Assembly: GCF_003604215.1 (NCBI RefSeq)
Contig: NZ_QXGS01000005.1
Location: 124,001 to 188,000 of the forward strand
Length of the DNA: 64,000 bases
Source of the DNA: Teichococcus vastitatis
GTDB taxonomy: Bacteria > Pseudomonadota > Alphaproteobacteria > Acetobacterales > Acetobacteraceae
Direction of reading: 5' to 3'
Part shown: positions 17,401-25,678 of the stretch, piece by piece
Layout: every line of letters starts with the position of its first letter
Numbering within the stretch: position 1 is the first letter of the stretch
The notes under the pieces: model-generated
What the model was told of the DNA's origin: nothing
The model's database searches: none
Seen by the model: the letters and a program-made list of their open reading frames with translations, nothing else
Position numbers and translations under genes: made by a program

Positions 17401-18390
17401 TCAGCGCAGGGCGCTGAGGTCGATCTCATCCTGCAGCGGCTCGCCGCGCGCGAAGCGGCCGATATTGGCGGTTGCTCCTTCCACCTTGGCCTGCATCGCA
17501 TCCATGGTGCCGGCGGCGACATGCGGCGTCAGCACCACGTTCGGCAAGGCGAAGAGCGGATTGTCGGGCCGCGGCGGCTCCGGCTCGAACACGTCGATGG
17601 CGGCCGCGCGGATCGATCCGTCGCGCAGCGCCTGCGCCAGCGCGGCCTCGTCCACCACCGCGCCCCGGGCGCAGTTCACCAGCACCGCGTCGCGGCGCAT
17701 CTGGCGGAAGGCGTCCGCGCCGAACAGGTGATGCGTGGCCGGGGTGGCCGGCAGATGCAGGGTGATGACCTCCGCTTCCCGCAACAGTTCCGGCATCTCC
17801 ACCCGGCGGAAGTTCAATGCCAGTTCCAGCCCTTCCGGCAGCTTGTTGTAGGGATCGACGTACAGGCCACGGACCTTGAAGGGCTGCAGCAGCGCCGCCA
17901 CGGCCGAGCCGATCCGCCCCATTCCGACGATGCCCACCGTTCGCCCGCGCAGGTTGCGCGTCACGGTGCGCAGGGTGGTGCCCATCCAGTTCCCGGCACG
18001 CATCGCGGCGTCGACCCGCGGGATCTGCCGCAGCGCCGCGAACATCAGCGCCAGGGCGTGTTCACTCACTACGTCGGCGGTGCCGGACGGGTTGATGGCC
18101 AGACGGATGCCACGGGCGCGCATCTCCGCGATCGGGGTCTCACCCTCCCAGCCGACGCCCTGGTGCTGCACCAGCTTCAGCCGGGTGGCCCGAGTCACCC
18201 ATTCGGGACGCAGCACGGCCGGGGCGACGATGACCACATCGGCCAGCGGCAGCTTCTCCAGCCGCTCCGCGTCATCATTGCCCGACAAGGTGATCAGCTC
18301 GCAGCCTTCCGGCATCCGCGCCTGCCACATGTCATAAACGGCCTGGGGCGCGTGGCTGAGATACAGGACGCGGCAAATGTTCTCGGTCAT
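17401..18390 (-). CDS. D-2-hydroxyacid dehydrogenase
   Basis: 329 residues. NAD-binding motif GIVGMGRIGSAVAALL near residue 152, catalytic Arg in VNCARGAVVDEAAL, Glu in DVFEPEPP and His in LTPHVAAGTMD. This is the phosphoglycerate-dehydrogenase-like family, which reduces 2-oxoacids to D-2-hydroxyacids. Substrate cannot be told; glyoxylate, hydroxypyruvate or a bulkier oxoacid are all possible. Single gene or first of two with the lipid kinase. A strong inverted repeat stands just upstream of its start and insulates it from the histone-like gene. Confidence 0.92.
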   Translation of the reverse strand: MTENICRVLYLSHAPQAVYDMWQARMPEGCELITLSGNDDAERLEKLPLADVVIVAPAVLRPEWVTRATRLKLVQHQGVGWEGETPIAEMRARGIRLAINPSGTADVVSEHALALMFAALRQIPRVDAAMRAGNWMGTTLRTVTRNLRGRTVGIVGMGRIGSAVAALLQPFKVRGLYVDPYNKLPEGLELALNFRRVEMPELLREAEVITLHLPATPATHHLFGADAFRQMRRDAVLVNCARGAVVDEAALAQALRDGSIRAAAIDVFEPEPPRPDNPLFALPNVVLTPHVAAGTMDAMQAKVEGATANIGRFARGEPLQDEIDLSALR

Positions 18391-18443
18391 CGTTTTCCTC
18401 TCCGGCAGCCGAACAGGGCGGCGGACAGGCAGGCTAAAGCAGA

Positions 18444-18485
18444 ACCGGCCCGACGAAAATCCACAGGGATCTTCGTCGGGCCGGT
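18444..18485 (-). terminator. Strong inverted repeat, likely terminator of the histone-like gene
   Basis: Two perfectly complementary 14-base arms (ACCGGCCCGACGAA and its complement) enclose a 14-base loop that can add four more pairs after one mismatch. It lies 39 bases past the stop of the minus-strand histone-like gene and 54 bases before the start of the next minus-strand gene. No clear U-tract follows, so factor-independent function is likely but not certain. Confidence 0.65.
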
Positions 18486-18524
18486 CTGTTCAATACAGCA
18501 AGCCGACGAGCGGCTCGCGGCTGC

Positions 18525-19664
18525 TTAGTTGCCGATGGCGGTGTCCGCCGTGGCGTCGGGCACGGGCTCCGGCGTCGGCTCCGGGGGCGATGTCACCTCC
18601 GGAGTCTCCGCCGGCTGCTCCGCCCTCTCGGCCTTGCGGCGGGCGCGGGTTGCTGCGCCCTTGCGCGCCGCCTCGATGCGGGTGTTGTTGCTCGGCTTTT
18701 CCGCGGCCGGCGCCGCGACCTTGCGGACCGCTGGCTTCTTCACGGCGCTGGGCTTGGCCGCGCGGGGGCTGGCGGGCTTCGGCGCCGCCGCCTTGCGCGT
18801 GCCGGTCGACTTGGTGTCGGCCGACTTGGTGCTCGCCGTGCGCGCCGTGCTGCTCTTGGACGTGCGGCTCATGGTCGCCGCCTTGGCCGTGCGCGTCGTC
18901 GCCGGCTTGCGCGCCGTGCTCGCCGTCTTCTTCGGCGCCGCCGGCTTGCGGGCCGTGCTCGCCGCCTTGGCCGTGCGCGTCGTCGCCGGCTTGCGCGCCG
19001 TGCTCGCCGTCTTCTTCGGCGCCGCCGCCTTGCGCGTGCCGGCCGCCTTGGTGCTGGCCGACCGGGTGCTCGCCGTGCGCGCCGTGCTGCTCTTGGCCGT
19101 GCGGCTCGTGGTCGCCGCCTTGGCCGTGCGCGTCGTCGCCGGCTTGCGGGCCGTGCTCGCCGCCTTCTTCGGCGCCGCCGCCTTGCGCGTGCCGGCCGCC
19201 TTGGTGCCGGCCGATTTGGCGCTCGCCGTGCGCGCCGTGCTGCTCTTGGCCGTGCGGCTCGTGGTCGCCGCCTTGGCCGTGCGCGTCGTCGCCGGCTTGC
19301 GGGCCGTGCTCGCCGCCTTCTTCGGCGCCGCCGCCTTGCGCGTGCCGGTCGACTTGGCGCCGGCCGATTTGGCGCTCGCCGTGCGCGCCGTGCTGCTCTT
19401 GGCCGTGCGGCTCGTGGTCGCCGCCTGGGCCGTGCGCGCCGTGCTGCTCTTGGCCGTGCGGCTCGTGGTCGCCGCCTTGGCCGTGCGCGTCGTCGCCGGC
19501 TTCTTGGGAGCGGCCTTCTGGGGCGCCGCCGCCTTCTTGGTGGCGGCGGGCTTGGCAGCCGGCTTGCGCCCGGCCGTGCTCGCCTTGCGCGTCGCGGCGC
19601 TGCGCCGCGTGGTGCTCATCGCCATGGCTTGTGCCCGGGGCGGGCTTGTGTCGCTGTCGGACAT
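18525..19664 (-). CDS. Histone H1-like Ala/Lys/Thr-rich repeat protein
   Basis: 379 residues, almost wholly Ala, Lys, Thr, Ser, Arg and Pro. AAAPKK and KPATTRTAKA modules recur through residues 55-290, resembling the C-terminal tail of eukaryotic H1 and bacterial H1-like DNA-binding proteins. The last 60 residues switch to an acidic Pro/Glu-rich tail. It probably binds nucleic acid and compacts DNA; the composition alone supports this. AGGAG sits ten bases before the ATG. The frame opposite is also open for 383 codons, a by-product of the biased composition. No catalytic domain is seen. Confidence 0.8.
   Translation of the reverse strand: MSDSDTSPPRAQAMAMSTTRRSAATRKASTAGRKPAAKPAATKKAAAPQKAAPKKPATTRTAKAATTSRTAKSSTARTAQAATTSRTAKSSTARTASAKSAGAKSTGTRKAAAPKKAASTARKPATTRTAKAATTSRTAKSSTARTASAKSAGTKAAGTRKAAAPKKAASTARKPATTRTAKAATTSRTAKSSTARTASTRSASTKAAGTRKAAAPKKTASTARKPATTRTAKAASTARKPAAPKKTASTARKPATTRTAKAATMSRTSKSSTARTASTKSADTKSTGTRKAAAPKPASPRAAKPSAVKKPAVRKVAAPAAEKPSNNTRIEAARKGAATRARRKAERAEQPAETPEVTSPPEPTPEPVPDATADTAIGN
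18795..19502 (-). repeat. Tandem 153-bp (51-residue) coding repeats in the histone-like gene
   Basis: The block KPATTRTAKA recurs at residues 55, 123, 174, 225 and 253. The spacing is exactly 51 residues between the second, third and fourth copies, 68 (51 plus 17) between the first two, and 28 before the last. Nucleotide identity between copies is high, so unequal recombination and length variation between strains are expected. A 17-residue subunit (ATTSRTAKSSTAR and following) is itself duplicated near residue 65. Confidence 0.85.
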
Positions 19665-19679
19665 GTGCTGGATCTCCTA

Positions 19680-21026
19680 ACCCAATTTCCTGCCGTGATG
19701 AATGGCAGGAAGGGTCACGGCTCTTGCCCCCCCTGCCGAACGTCGCGTCGCTTTGCCGAAATCGGCACGATCGCAGGCAACGTCCGCTCCTGGCTCCACT
19801 GCTCGCCCTGGCTCGACGCGGGCTGTTCGGCTTGACAGCGTTCCGCACGAATCGCGTTCAACCGGGACGCGCGCGAACACGCTATCTTCAGGCACAATCT
19901 GCTTGTCAACGAAATCCGCTTGCCGCCGTTGCAAAATCACGACGCAAACGCGCGATGAAGCGGCCGGACCCGTTGCCTGCCCTGTTGAAGGCCGCCCTTC
20001 TCCTGCGTTCCAATCGGACCCTTCGCCGTGAACCACGGCAAAGTTTCTCACATCCCTCAGATCCGCCGCACATCCACGGACCGCCGGCGACGGCGGACCA
20101 GGCCGACGCGGAAAACACAGGTTGCGGCCGTTGGATCGCCGGAGTTCGGGCATGACAAACTGCGAACCCCACCTCATGCCGCCAAGGATGCTGCCTGACT
20201 TGCGATGCCTGAGCCGTTCCGTCCTCGGCTGCGGTGCTTTGCTCGACGTCTAAATCGCCGGCGTCGCCCTGGTGCCGGCGGCCCGTAACGCCAGGGTTCG
20301 CTTCCGATGCAATGCGGCCCGACGCCTCTGAGGAAGGCAGAACATTCATCGTGGGGTGCGGCATCTGCGGGCGGCGCGGGGTTATGGTGGCTCCTGGTCA
20401 CTCCAGGCGCTCGAGATGGTGCGCTTCCGTGCTGGCGGATGGGACGCGGATCAAGCCAAACTCGTCACGCCGCGATCTGGCTGGCCGCATGCCACGCCGC
20501 GGATCCTGGAAACGACACACCGCCTGACGTCCTGCGGCGCAGCATCAGTCCCGTCGTGTCAGTCGATGTTGGCCGGCGCCAGCTTCCTGGCCGGACAACA
20601 CCATCGAAGTGCCGTTGAGCGACGCGGCTGCTATCCGGCCGCGTACCATGCGGATGGTGTACGGCTCCGCACATCGTTGCCGGGCCACATCCGCACCATG
20701 AGCCCTGAGTGGGAGTGCGCTGGTCTCTGCGCCGCACTTCGCAACAGGCGAAGGACGGCGAGTGCTGGATCGCCGAAGCATGGCGGCAAATCGATGCAAA
20801 GGCGGATTTTCTTTGCCGATCAGGTGATAAGCGCTTCTCTCTCATTCCAATTATCGGCATTGTTTTGCTTGCGCCGCTTCTGCAGGGGAAGCCGGGCTTT
20901 TGTTTATGCGAAAGCCGGGTTGCAGTTGGTCGTGGTCCGGAGAGCGGAATGCTTCCGGGCAGGAAGGGGATGCGCGGCTTGCCTGCGGGGGGCGTTGGGC
21001 CGGTCGCGCCTAGGGGGAAGACCCGC
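19680..21026. other. 1.35-kb stretch without a recognisable gene
   Basis: Lies between the divergent histone-like gene and D,D-carboxypeptidase gene. Several open frames exist, including a long one running into the carboxypeptidase gene, but none encodes a protein that looks real: compositions are random and no motif or good ribosome site was found. Part of it (about 20,780-20,900) is visibly richer in A and T than the surroundings. It contains a seven-base inverted repeat (20,814-20,820 with 20,853-20,859) followed by a T-rich stretch. It could hold promoters, a small RNA or a decayed gene; nothing can be asserted. Confidence 0.6.
19881..19909 (-). promoter_or_regulatory. Possible sigma-70-type promoter for the histone-like gene
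   Basis: Reading the minus strand, a perfect TTGACA (19,909-19,904) is followed after 17 bases by GATAGC (19,886-19,881), a weak -10 with three matches. It would give a leader of about 210 bases before the histone-like gene. Support is the -35 hexamer and spacing only. Confidence 0.3.
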
Positions 21027-22289
21027 ATGCTGCACACCGGCCTTTTCGTGAGGCGCCGCGCGTCGGGCGTCGTGCCTCGCCTGCTCGGGCGGTGCGGCGT
21101 CGCCCTGCCGGAGGCGCTGGCCCGTGCCAGAACGGGGCTGCTGGCCCTGGCCGCGACGCTGGCCATGGCTCTTCCAGCGCGTGAGGCGGCGGCGCAGATC
21201 GGCGGCAGCCGCTACGCGGCGGTGGTGATGGACGCCGCATCCGGCGAGGAAATCCTGGCGATCAACGCCGATGAGCCGCGCTATCCGGCCTCCCTGACCA
21301 AGATGATGACCCTGTACCTGGCCTTCGACGCGCTGGAGCGCGGCCAGCTGAGCATGAACACGCGCATCCGCGTGTCGCGTCATGCGGCCGGCCAGGAACC
21401 TTCCAAGCTCGGGCTGCGGGCCGGCAGCAGCATCACCGTACGTGACGCGGTGCTGGCCCTGATCACCAAATCCGCCAATGACGCGGCGGCCGCCCTGGGC
21501 GAGAGGCTGGGCGGCAGCGAGGTGCAATTCGGCCGGCTGATGACGCGCAAGGCGCGCCAGCTCGGTATGCGGGACACCAGCTTCCGCAACGCTTCCGGCC
21601 TGCCGGATGCTAACCAGGTGACCACGGCGCGCGACATCGCGATCCTCAGCCGCGCGCTGTATCGTGATTTTCCCCAGCGTTATGCCTATTTCCGGATCCG
21701 GCAGTTCACCTGGAATGGCCAGCTGATCCAGGGGCACAACCGGGTGCTCGACGAGTATGACGGCGCCGACGGGCTGAAGACCGGCTTTATCCGCGCCAGC
21801 GGGTTCAACCTGGCTGCCAGCGCCGAGCGCAACGGGCGCCGCATGATCGCGGTGGTGTTCGGGGGTGCCAGCAGCCGCGAGCGTGACGACCACGTCATGG
21901 CGCTGCTCGACCGCGGCTTTGCCACGCGTCCCGGACGCGGCACCGACATGATGGTGGCCTCCGCCGCGCCGCGCCTTGTCGGCACCGCGAATGCGGCGGC
22001 GGTTGCCGCGCCGGCGTTGCGGCCGGCCCGCGCGGCGGCGCGGCCGGTGGTGAAGGCGCCGCCGCCGAAGCCTGGCAAGTGGGCGGTGCAGGTCGGTGCC
22101 TTCAGTGAGCGTCAGGATGCGACCCGCGCCGCGGCCGCCGCGGCGCGCCGGCTTGGCGCGGCGCGCGTGGAGCGGGTTCGGGTGAAGGGAAGCTGGTTCT
22201 ACCGGGCGCAGGTCACGGGGCTGTCCGCCACCTCGGCGCGCCAGATCTGCGATGCGCGGCGCGGTCCCTGCATGGTGCTGCAGCCCTGA
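21027..22289 (+). CDS. D-alanyl-D-alanine carboxypeptidase (S11) with C-terminal SPOR domain
   Basis: 420 residues from the ATG at 21027, chosen because GGGGGAAG precedes it and a long basic then hydrophobic leader ending at AREAAAQ follows. Penicillin-binding S11 motifs are complete: SLTKMM (nucleophile Ser and Lys), SANDAAAALGE and DGLKTGFI. It trims the terminal D-Ala from peptidoglycan stem peptides in the periplasm. The last 75 residues (GKWAVQVGAFSERQDA onward) form a SPOR domain, which binds denuded glycan at the septum, so septal targeting is likely. An in-frame extension to 20709 is not supported. Confidence 0.94.
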   Translation: MLHTGLFVRRRASGVVPRLLGRCGVALPEALARARTGLLALAATLAMALPAREAAAQIGGSRYAAVVMDAASGEEILAINADEPRYPASLTKMMTLYLAFDALERGQLSMNTRIRVSRHAAGQEPSKLGLRAGSSITVRDAVLALITKSANDAAAALGERLGGSEVQFGRLMTRKARQLGMRDTSFRNASGLPDANQVTTARDIAILSRALYRDFPQRYAYFRIRQFTWNGQLIQGHNRVLDEYDGADGLKTGFIRASGFNLAASAERNGRRMIAVVFGGASSRERDDHVMALLDRGFATRPGRGTDMMVASAAPRLVGTANAAAVAAPALRPARAAARPVVKAPPPKPGKWAVQVGAFSERQDATRAAAAAARRLGAARVERVRVKGSWFYRAQVTGLSATSARQICDARRGPCMVLQP

Positions 22290-22376
22290 TCCCGATGGCT
22301 CATCCCCGTGGCTTGAGGATGCCGGCAGGCGGGCCTAGTCTCGCGCTCCCGATCCCAAGCCACTGGATATTCCGCG

Positions 22377-23753
22377 ATGCAGCTTCCCTATGACCGCGTG
22401 CTGCGCGGCGACCTCGTGCTTCCCGATGCGGTGCTGCGGGATGGCTACGTCGCGGTGCGCGGCGAGGCCATCGCGGCGATTGGCCAAGGCGAGCTGCCGC
22501 CGGCGAAGCAGGTCGATGACTTCTCCGGCAAGCTGATCCTGCCGGGCCTGGTGGACGGGCACATGCACACCGGGTCCGCCATTGGCTGGCCGGGCATCGA
22601 GGGCGCCACGGCCACCGCCGCGGCGGGTGGCGTCACCACCGTCTGCGACATGCCCTATGACGTGCCGCGCGCCGTCACCTCGGCCGACATCTTCCGCGAG
22701 AAGGTCGAGGCCGTGCATCAGTTCGCCCATGTGGACGTGGCGCTGTACGGCACCATCAGGAAGACGGGCGGCGTTGATGCCATCGCCGGGCTGGCCGAGG
22801 CCGGCGCCTCGGCCTTCAAGCTGTCCACCTATGAGTACGACGCGGTGCGCTTTCCGCGCATCGACCACCCCACCATGGTCGAGGCGTTCCGCGAGATCAG
22901 CAAGACCGGCCTGATGGTCGCGGTCCACAACGAGGATCAGGAGCTGGTGGAGCGCATGACGGCGGAGGCCAGGGCCTCGGGCCGGGTGGACCCGATCATG
23001 CACGCCCGAACCCGGCCGCCGCTCGCCGAGACGATGGCGGACCTCGAGATCTTCGAGATCGGCATGGAAACCGGCGCGCATGTCCACATCGCCCATTCCT
23101 CGGTGGCGCGGGGCTTCGATATCGCCGAGAGCTTCCGCCGCATGGGTGGCAAGGCGACGGGCGAGGCCTGCATCCAGTATCTCTGCATGACCGAGGAGGA
23201 CCTGGTCCGCCTCAAGGGTTTCGGCAAGTGCAACCCGCCCTTCCGCACCCAGCAGGAGGTGGAGCTCATGTGGGTGGCGCTGCAGGCCGGCAAGATCGCC
23301 TATGTCTCGACCGACCACGCGCCCTGGCAGCGGGAGAAAAAGCTCGGCGATGATATCTTCGCCTGCGGTGCGGGTCTCACCGGCATGCAGAGCTTCGCGC
23401 CGCTGATGTTCACCCTGCTGGCCGAGCGCGGCCTCGACGTCACCTGGATGGCCCGTCTCTGCGCCGAGCGCAGCGCGCGGTTCCATGGGCTTTATCCGAA
23501 GAAGGGCGCCATCCGCATCGGTGCCGATGCCGATTTCGCGGTGCTCGAGCGCGGCGACTTCGTGTTTGACGAGACTGCCATCCAGGACCGGCCCGACGCA
23601 CGCTGGTCGCCCTATCACGGCCGGGCGATGAAGGCGCGCGTCGCCGCGACCTTTCTGCGCGGAACGCCGGTGTGGGACGGGGCGGAGGTGCGGGCAAAGC
23701 CGGGCCAGGGCCGCTTCGTCCCCCGGCAACACCGCGAAAGCTTTCTCGGATGA
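22377..23753 (+). CDS. Cyclic amidohydrolase, D-hydantoinase/allantoinase-like
   Basis: 458 residues. Metal-ligand motifs of the dihydropyrimidinase/allantoinase branch are seen: GLVDGHMHTG, the carboxylated Lys in AFKLSTYEYD, His in VAVHNEDQE, His in HVHIAHSS, and Asp in YVSTDHAPW. It would open a cyclic ureide or hydantoin to an N-carbamoyl acid. A D-carbamoylase gene follows two small genes later on the same strand and a hydantoin-racemase-like gene lies beyond, which favours hydantoins over allantoin. ATG at 22377; the stop overlaps the next small gene. Confidence 0.9.
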   Translation: MQLPYDRVLRGDLVLPDAVLRDGYVAVRGEAIAAIGQGELPPAKQVDDFSGKLILPGLVDGHMHTGSAIGWPGIEGATATAAAGGVTTVCDMPYDVPRAVTSADIFREKVEAVHQFAHVDVALYGTIRKTGGVDAIAGLAEAGASAFKLSTYEYDAVRFPRIDHPTMVEAFREISKTGLMVAVHNEDQELVERMTAEARASGRVDPIMHARTRPPLAETMADLEIFEIGMETGAHVHIAHSSVARGFDIAESFRRMGGKATGEACIQYLCMTEEDLVRLKGFGKCNPPFRTQQEVELMWVALQAGKIAYVSTDHAPWQREKKLGDDIFACGAGLTGMQSFAPLMFTLLAERGLDVTWMARLCAERSARFHGLYPKKGAIRIGADADFAVLERGDFVFDETAIQDRPDARWSPYHGRAMKARVAATFLRGTPVWDGAEVRAKPGQGRFVPRQHRESFLG

Positions 23754-23941
23754 TCCGGCCGGTGCTGGTGGCGGCCTCCGCGGTCCTGGCCTTCTTTCTC
23801 TGGATCGTGCTGACCGGACCCGGCACCAGCCTGCTGCTGGCGCTGGGTGGCGGGCTGGTGGCCGTGCTGGCCGGGCGCATCGCCTATTGGGCGCTGACGC
23901 CGCGAAGCGATGATCACGACACCGCACCCCCACGCCAGTAA
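23750..23941 (+). CDS. Small two-helix membrane protein
   Basis: 63 residues with two hydrophobic segments (about residues 3-21 and 27-48) and a short hydrophilic, acidic tail. Its ATG overlaps the hydantoinase stop (ATGA), so it is translated as part of that operon. I do not recognise a family; it might aid uptake or anchor a complex, but nothing in the sequence shows this. Confidence 0.65.
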   Translation: MIRPVLVAASAVLAFFLWIVLTGPGTSLLLALGGGLVAVLAGRIAYWALTPRSDDHDTAPPRQ

Positions 23942-23955
23942 GGAGTGATAGCCGC

Positions 23956-24168
23956 ATGTTCGAACTGCGCCAGGAAAAGGATGGCAGCTTCTCCGTCTGG
24001 ATCGCCGGTCGTGAGCGGGTTGCCCTGCTGAAGACTCAGCAAGCCGCCGAGGCCCTGGTGGACGCGCTGGAGGATGCCTGGGACGACGCCTTCCTGCAGG
24101 CGGTCTCCGACGTGCAGGAAGAGCACGGCGCGGATTTCATCGACCCGCTGCCGCCCGCCGCCCATTGA
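23956..24168 (+). CDS. Small acidic hypothetical protein in the hydantoinase operon
   Basis: 70 residues, strongly acidic, soluble. It starts with a short beta-like segment (MFELRQEKDGSFSVWIAG) and continues as an amphipathic helix rich in Ala, Asp and Glu. A clear AAGGAG precedes the ATG. It lies 14 bases after the small membrane gene and 28 bases before the D-carbamoylase, same strand. No family recognised. Confidence 0.7.
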   Translation: MFELRQEKDGSFSVWIAGRERVALLKTQQAAEALVDALEDAWDDAFLQAVSDVQEEHGADFIDPLPPAAH

Positions 24169-24196
24169 TGCCGCTTCCGCTGAAAGAGCAACCGGA

Positions 24197-25207
24197 ATGA
24201 CCCGACGATTGACCCTGGCCGCGGCGCAGCTCGGCCCCATTCAGAAAGCGGAGGGCCGCGACGTGGTGGTCGGCCGCATGCTCCGGCTGATGGAAACCGC
24301 GCACAGGCGGGGCGCCGAGGTTGTTGTGTTTCCCGAGCTGGCGCTGACCACCTTCTTCCCGCGCTGGTACGAGGAGGACATCAACAACGCCGATCATTGG
24401 TACGAGCAGGCGCTGCCGTCCAACGCGACGGCTCCGCTGTTCGAGGCGGCGCGCAAGTTCAACATCGGCTTTCACCTGGGCTATGCCGAGATCGCGCATG
24501 AGCCGGATGAGACCGGCACGCTGCGCAAGCGCCACTTCAACACCGCCGTTTATGTCCATCCCACCGGCGAGGTCGTGCTGAAGTACCGCAAGGTCCACCT
24601 GCCCGGACACCGCGAATTCGAGCCGAAGCGCAAGGTGCAGCACCTGGAGAAGCGCTATTTCGAGGTCGGCAACCTCGGCTTCCCGGTGGTGCGCGCGCCG
24701 ATCGGCGAGGCCGGGCCGGTCAACATCGGCATGCTAATCTGCAACGACCGCCGCTGGCCCGAGGCCTGGCGCGTGCTGGGCCTGCAGCAGGTTGAGCTGG
24801 TCATGCTCGGCTACAACACCCCCTCCATCAATCAGGATGCCAAGGGGTTCGAGGCGCACCACCTGCGGGTGCTGCATTCCCATCTGTCGATCCAGGCGGG
24901 CTGCTATCAAAATGCCTGTTTCGCTGCCGGCGTCGCCAAGGCCGGCGTGGAGGATGGCTGCGAGCTGTTCGGCCACTCGATCATCGTCAACCCGCAAGGC
25001 GAGATCGTGGCGCAGGCCACCAGCTGGGATGACGAGCTGATCGTCGCCGATTGCGACCTGGACCAGTGCACGCTGGGCCGCAGCTCGATCTTCAACTTCG
25101 CCGCCCACCGCCGGCCGGAAGCCTATGGCCGCATCCTGGAACAAGTCGGCAGCGTGGCACCGGCCGAGTGGATGCCGGGCGGGACGGCCAGCAGCCAGGC
25201 GCAGTGA
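24197..25207 (+). CDS. N-carbamoyl-D-amino acid hydrolase (nitrilase superfamily)
   Basis: 336 residues, very like the Agrobacterium D-carbamoylase in layout. The Glu-Lys-Cys triad is visible in VVFPELALTTFFPRW, KYRKVHLPGHREFEP and LICNDRRWPEAWRV. HLEKRYFEVGNLGFPV and the HHLRVLHSHLSIQAG segment also match. It releases a free D-amino acid, CO2 and ammonia from N-carbamoyl-D-amino acids. With the hydantoinase upstream this makes the two-step hydantoin pathway. ATG at 24197, close behind AGAGCAACCGGA. Confidence 0.93.
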   Translation: MTRRLTLAAAQLGPIQKAEGRDVVVGRMLRLMETAHRRGAEVVVFPELALTTFFPRWYEEDINNADHWYEQALPSNATAPLFEAARKFNIGFHLGYAEIAHEPDETGTLRKRHFNTAVYVHPTGEVVLKYRKVHLPGHREFEPKRKVQHLEKRYFEVGNLGFPVVRAPIGEAGPVNIGMLICNDRRWPEAWRVLGLQQVELVMLGYNTPSINQDAKGFEAHHLRVLHSHLSIQAGCYQNACFAAGVAKAGVEDGCELFGHSIIVNPQGEIVAQATSWDDELIVADCDLDQCTLGRSSIFNFAAHRRPEAYGRILEQVGSVAPAEWMPGGTASSQAQ

Positions 25208-25216
25208 CGTGCCGGC

Positions 25217-25238
25217 CGTGGCCATGACCGCGGCCACG
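25217..25238 (+). terminator. Short GC hairpin after the D-carbamoylase gene
   Basis: Seven-base arms CGTGGCC and GGCCACG with an eight-base loop, nine bases past the stop codon. There is no T-run after it, so termination is only a suggestion. Confidence 0.35.
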
Positions 25239-25293
25239 CTGCCACAAGGCGGCGGAAAGGCGGCGGGACGCAACAAACCCCTGCCGCACCCTC

Positions 25294-25315
25294 CCTCCAG
25301 ATTGCGGTCTGGAGG
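25294..25315 (+). promoter_or_regulatory. Hairpin sequestering the Shine-Dalgarno sequence (possible translational switch)
   Basis: CCTCCAGA (25,294-25,301) pairs perfectly with TCTGGAGG (25,308-25,315) around a six-base loop TTGCGG. The 3' arm contains the GGAGG ribosome site, six bases before the ATG at 25,322. The whole Shine-Dalgarno would be masked in the folded mRNA, as in simple RNA thermometers or translational attenuators. The fold is seen directly; regulation is inferred. Confidence 0.55.
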
Positions 25316-25321
25316 TACAGC

Positions 25322-25636
25322 ATGACCGATAAGCCGACCACGCGGCGCGCCCTGGGCTTCGGCCTGCTCGGTGCCCTGTCCCTGATTCCCGTGGCTCTGG
25401 CGCCCAGCGCTGTCCGGGCCGATGATGACGACGAAGGGCGTCGCTGGGGCCGCAATCCGCCCGGCTATGGCCGTGGTCCCTGGTACGATCCGCGCTATGA
25501 CGCCCGCTACGAATCCTGGCGCGAAGCGCATGAGATGGAACGGCGCCGCATCCGGGTGCGCCACCGCCGCGACAATGATCACGATGACGATGATGATGAT
25601 CGGCGCCGCCGGCACCAGCGGCGGGACGATGACTGA
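25322..25636 (+). CDS. Small exported protein, Asp/Arg/His-rich
   Basis: 104 residues. A twin-arginine-containing leader (TTRRALGFGLLGALSLIPVAL) ends near SAVRAD, so secretion to the periplasm by Sec or possibly Tat is likely. The mature part has an acidic DDDDE start, a Tyr/Arg middle (YGRGPWYDPRYDARYESW), and a C-terminus of alternating Arg, His and Asp runs. The charged, histidine-containing tail could bind metal or polyanion. No family recognised. Its ribosome site lies inside a hairpin. Confidence 0.7.
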   Translation: MTDKPTTRRALGFGLLGALSLIPVALAPSAVRADDDDEGRRWGRNPPGYGRGPWYDPRYDARYESWREAHEMERRRIRVRHRRDNDHDDDDDDRRRRHQRRDDD

Positions 25637-25678
25637 GGCGCCGGGGCCCGGAGGCGCTTCGGCCTCCCGGCTGTCGCC

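Noticed and set aside
18795-19502. CRISPR-like array from the regular spacing of repeats
   Set aside because: Repeats are 153 bases, coding and in frame, without unique spacers.
18377-20155. 592-codon plus-strand open frame
   Set aside because: Runs opposite the histone-like gene and into the empty interval; the composition (Cys/Trp/Pro/Ala runs) is not protein-like and there is no ribosome site.
20853-20880. Factor-independent terminator near 20.86 kb
   Set aside because: The stem is only seven pairs with a 32-base loop, and the T-run is interrupted; kept as an inverted repeat only.
20709-21026. N-terminal extension of the D,D-carboxypeptidase
   Set aside because: No similarity and would place the signal peptide over 100 residues inside; the ATG at 21027 has a good ribosome site.
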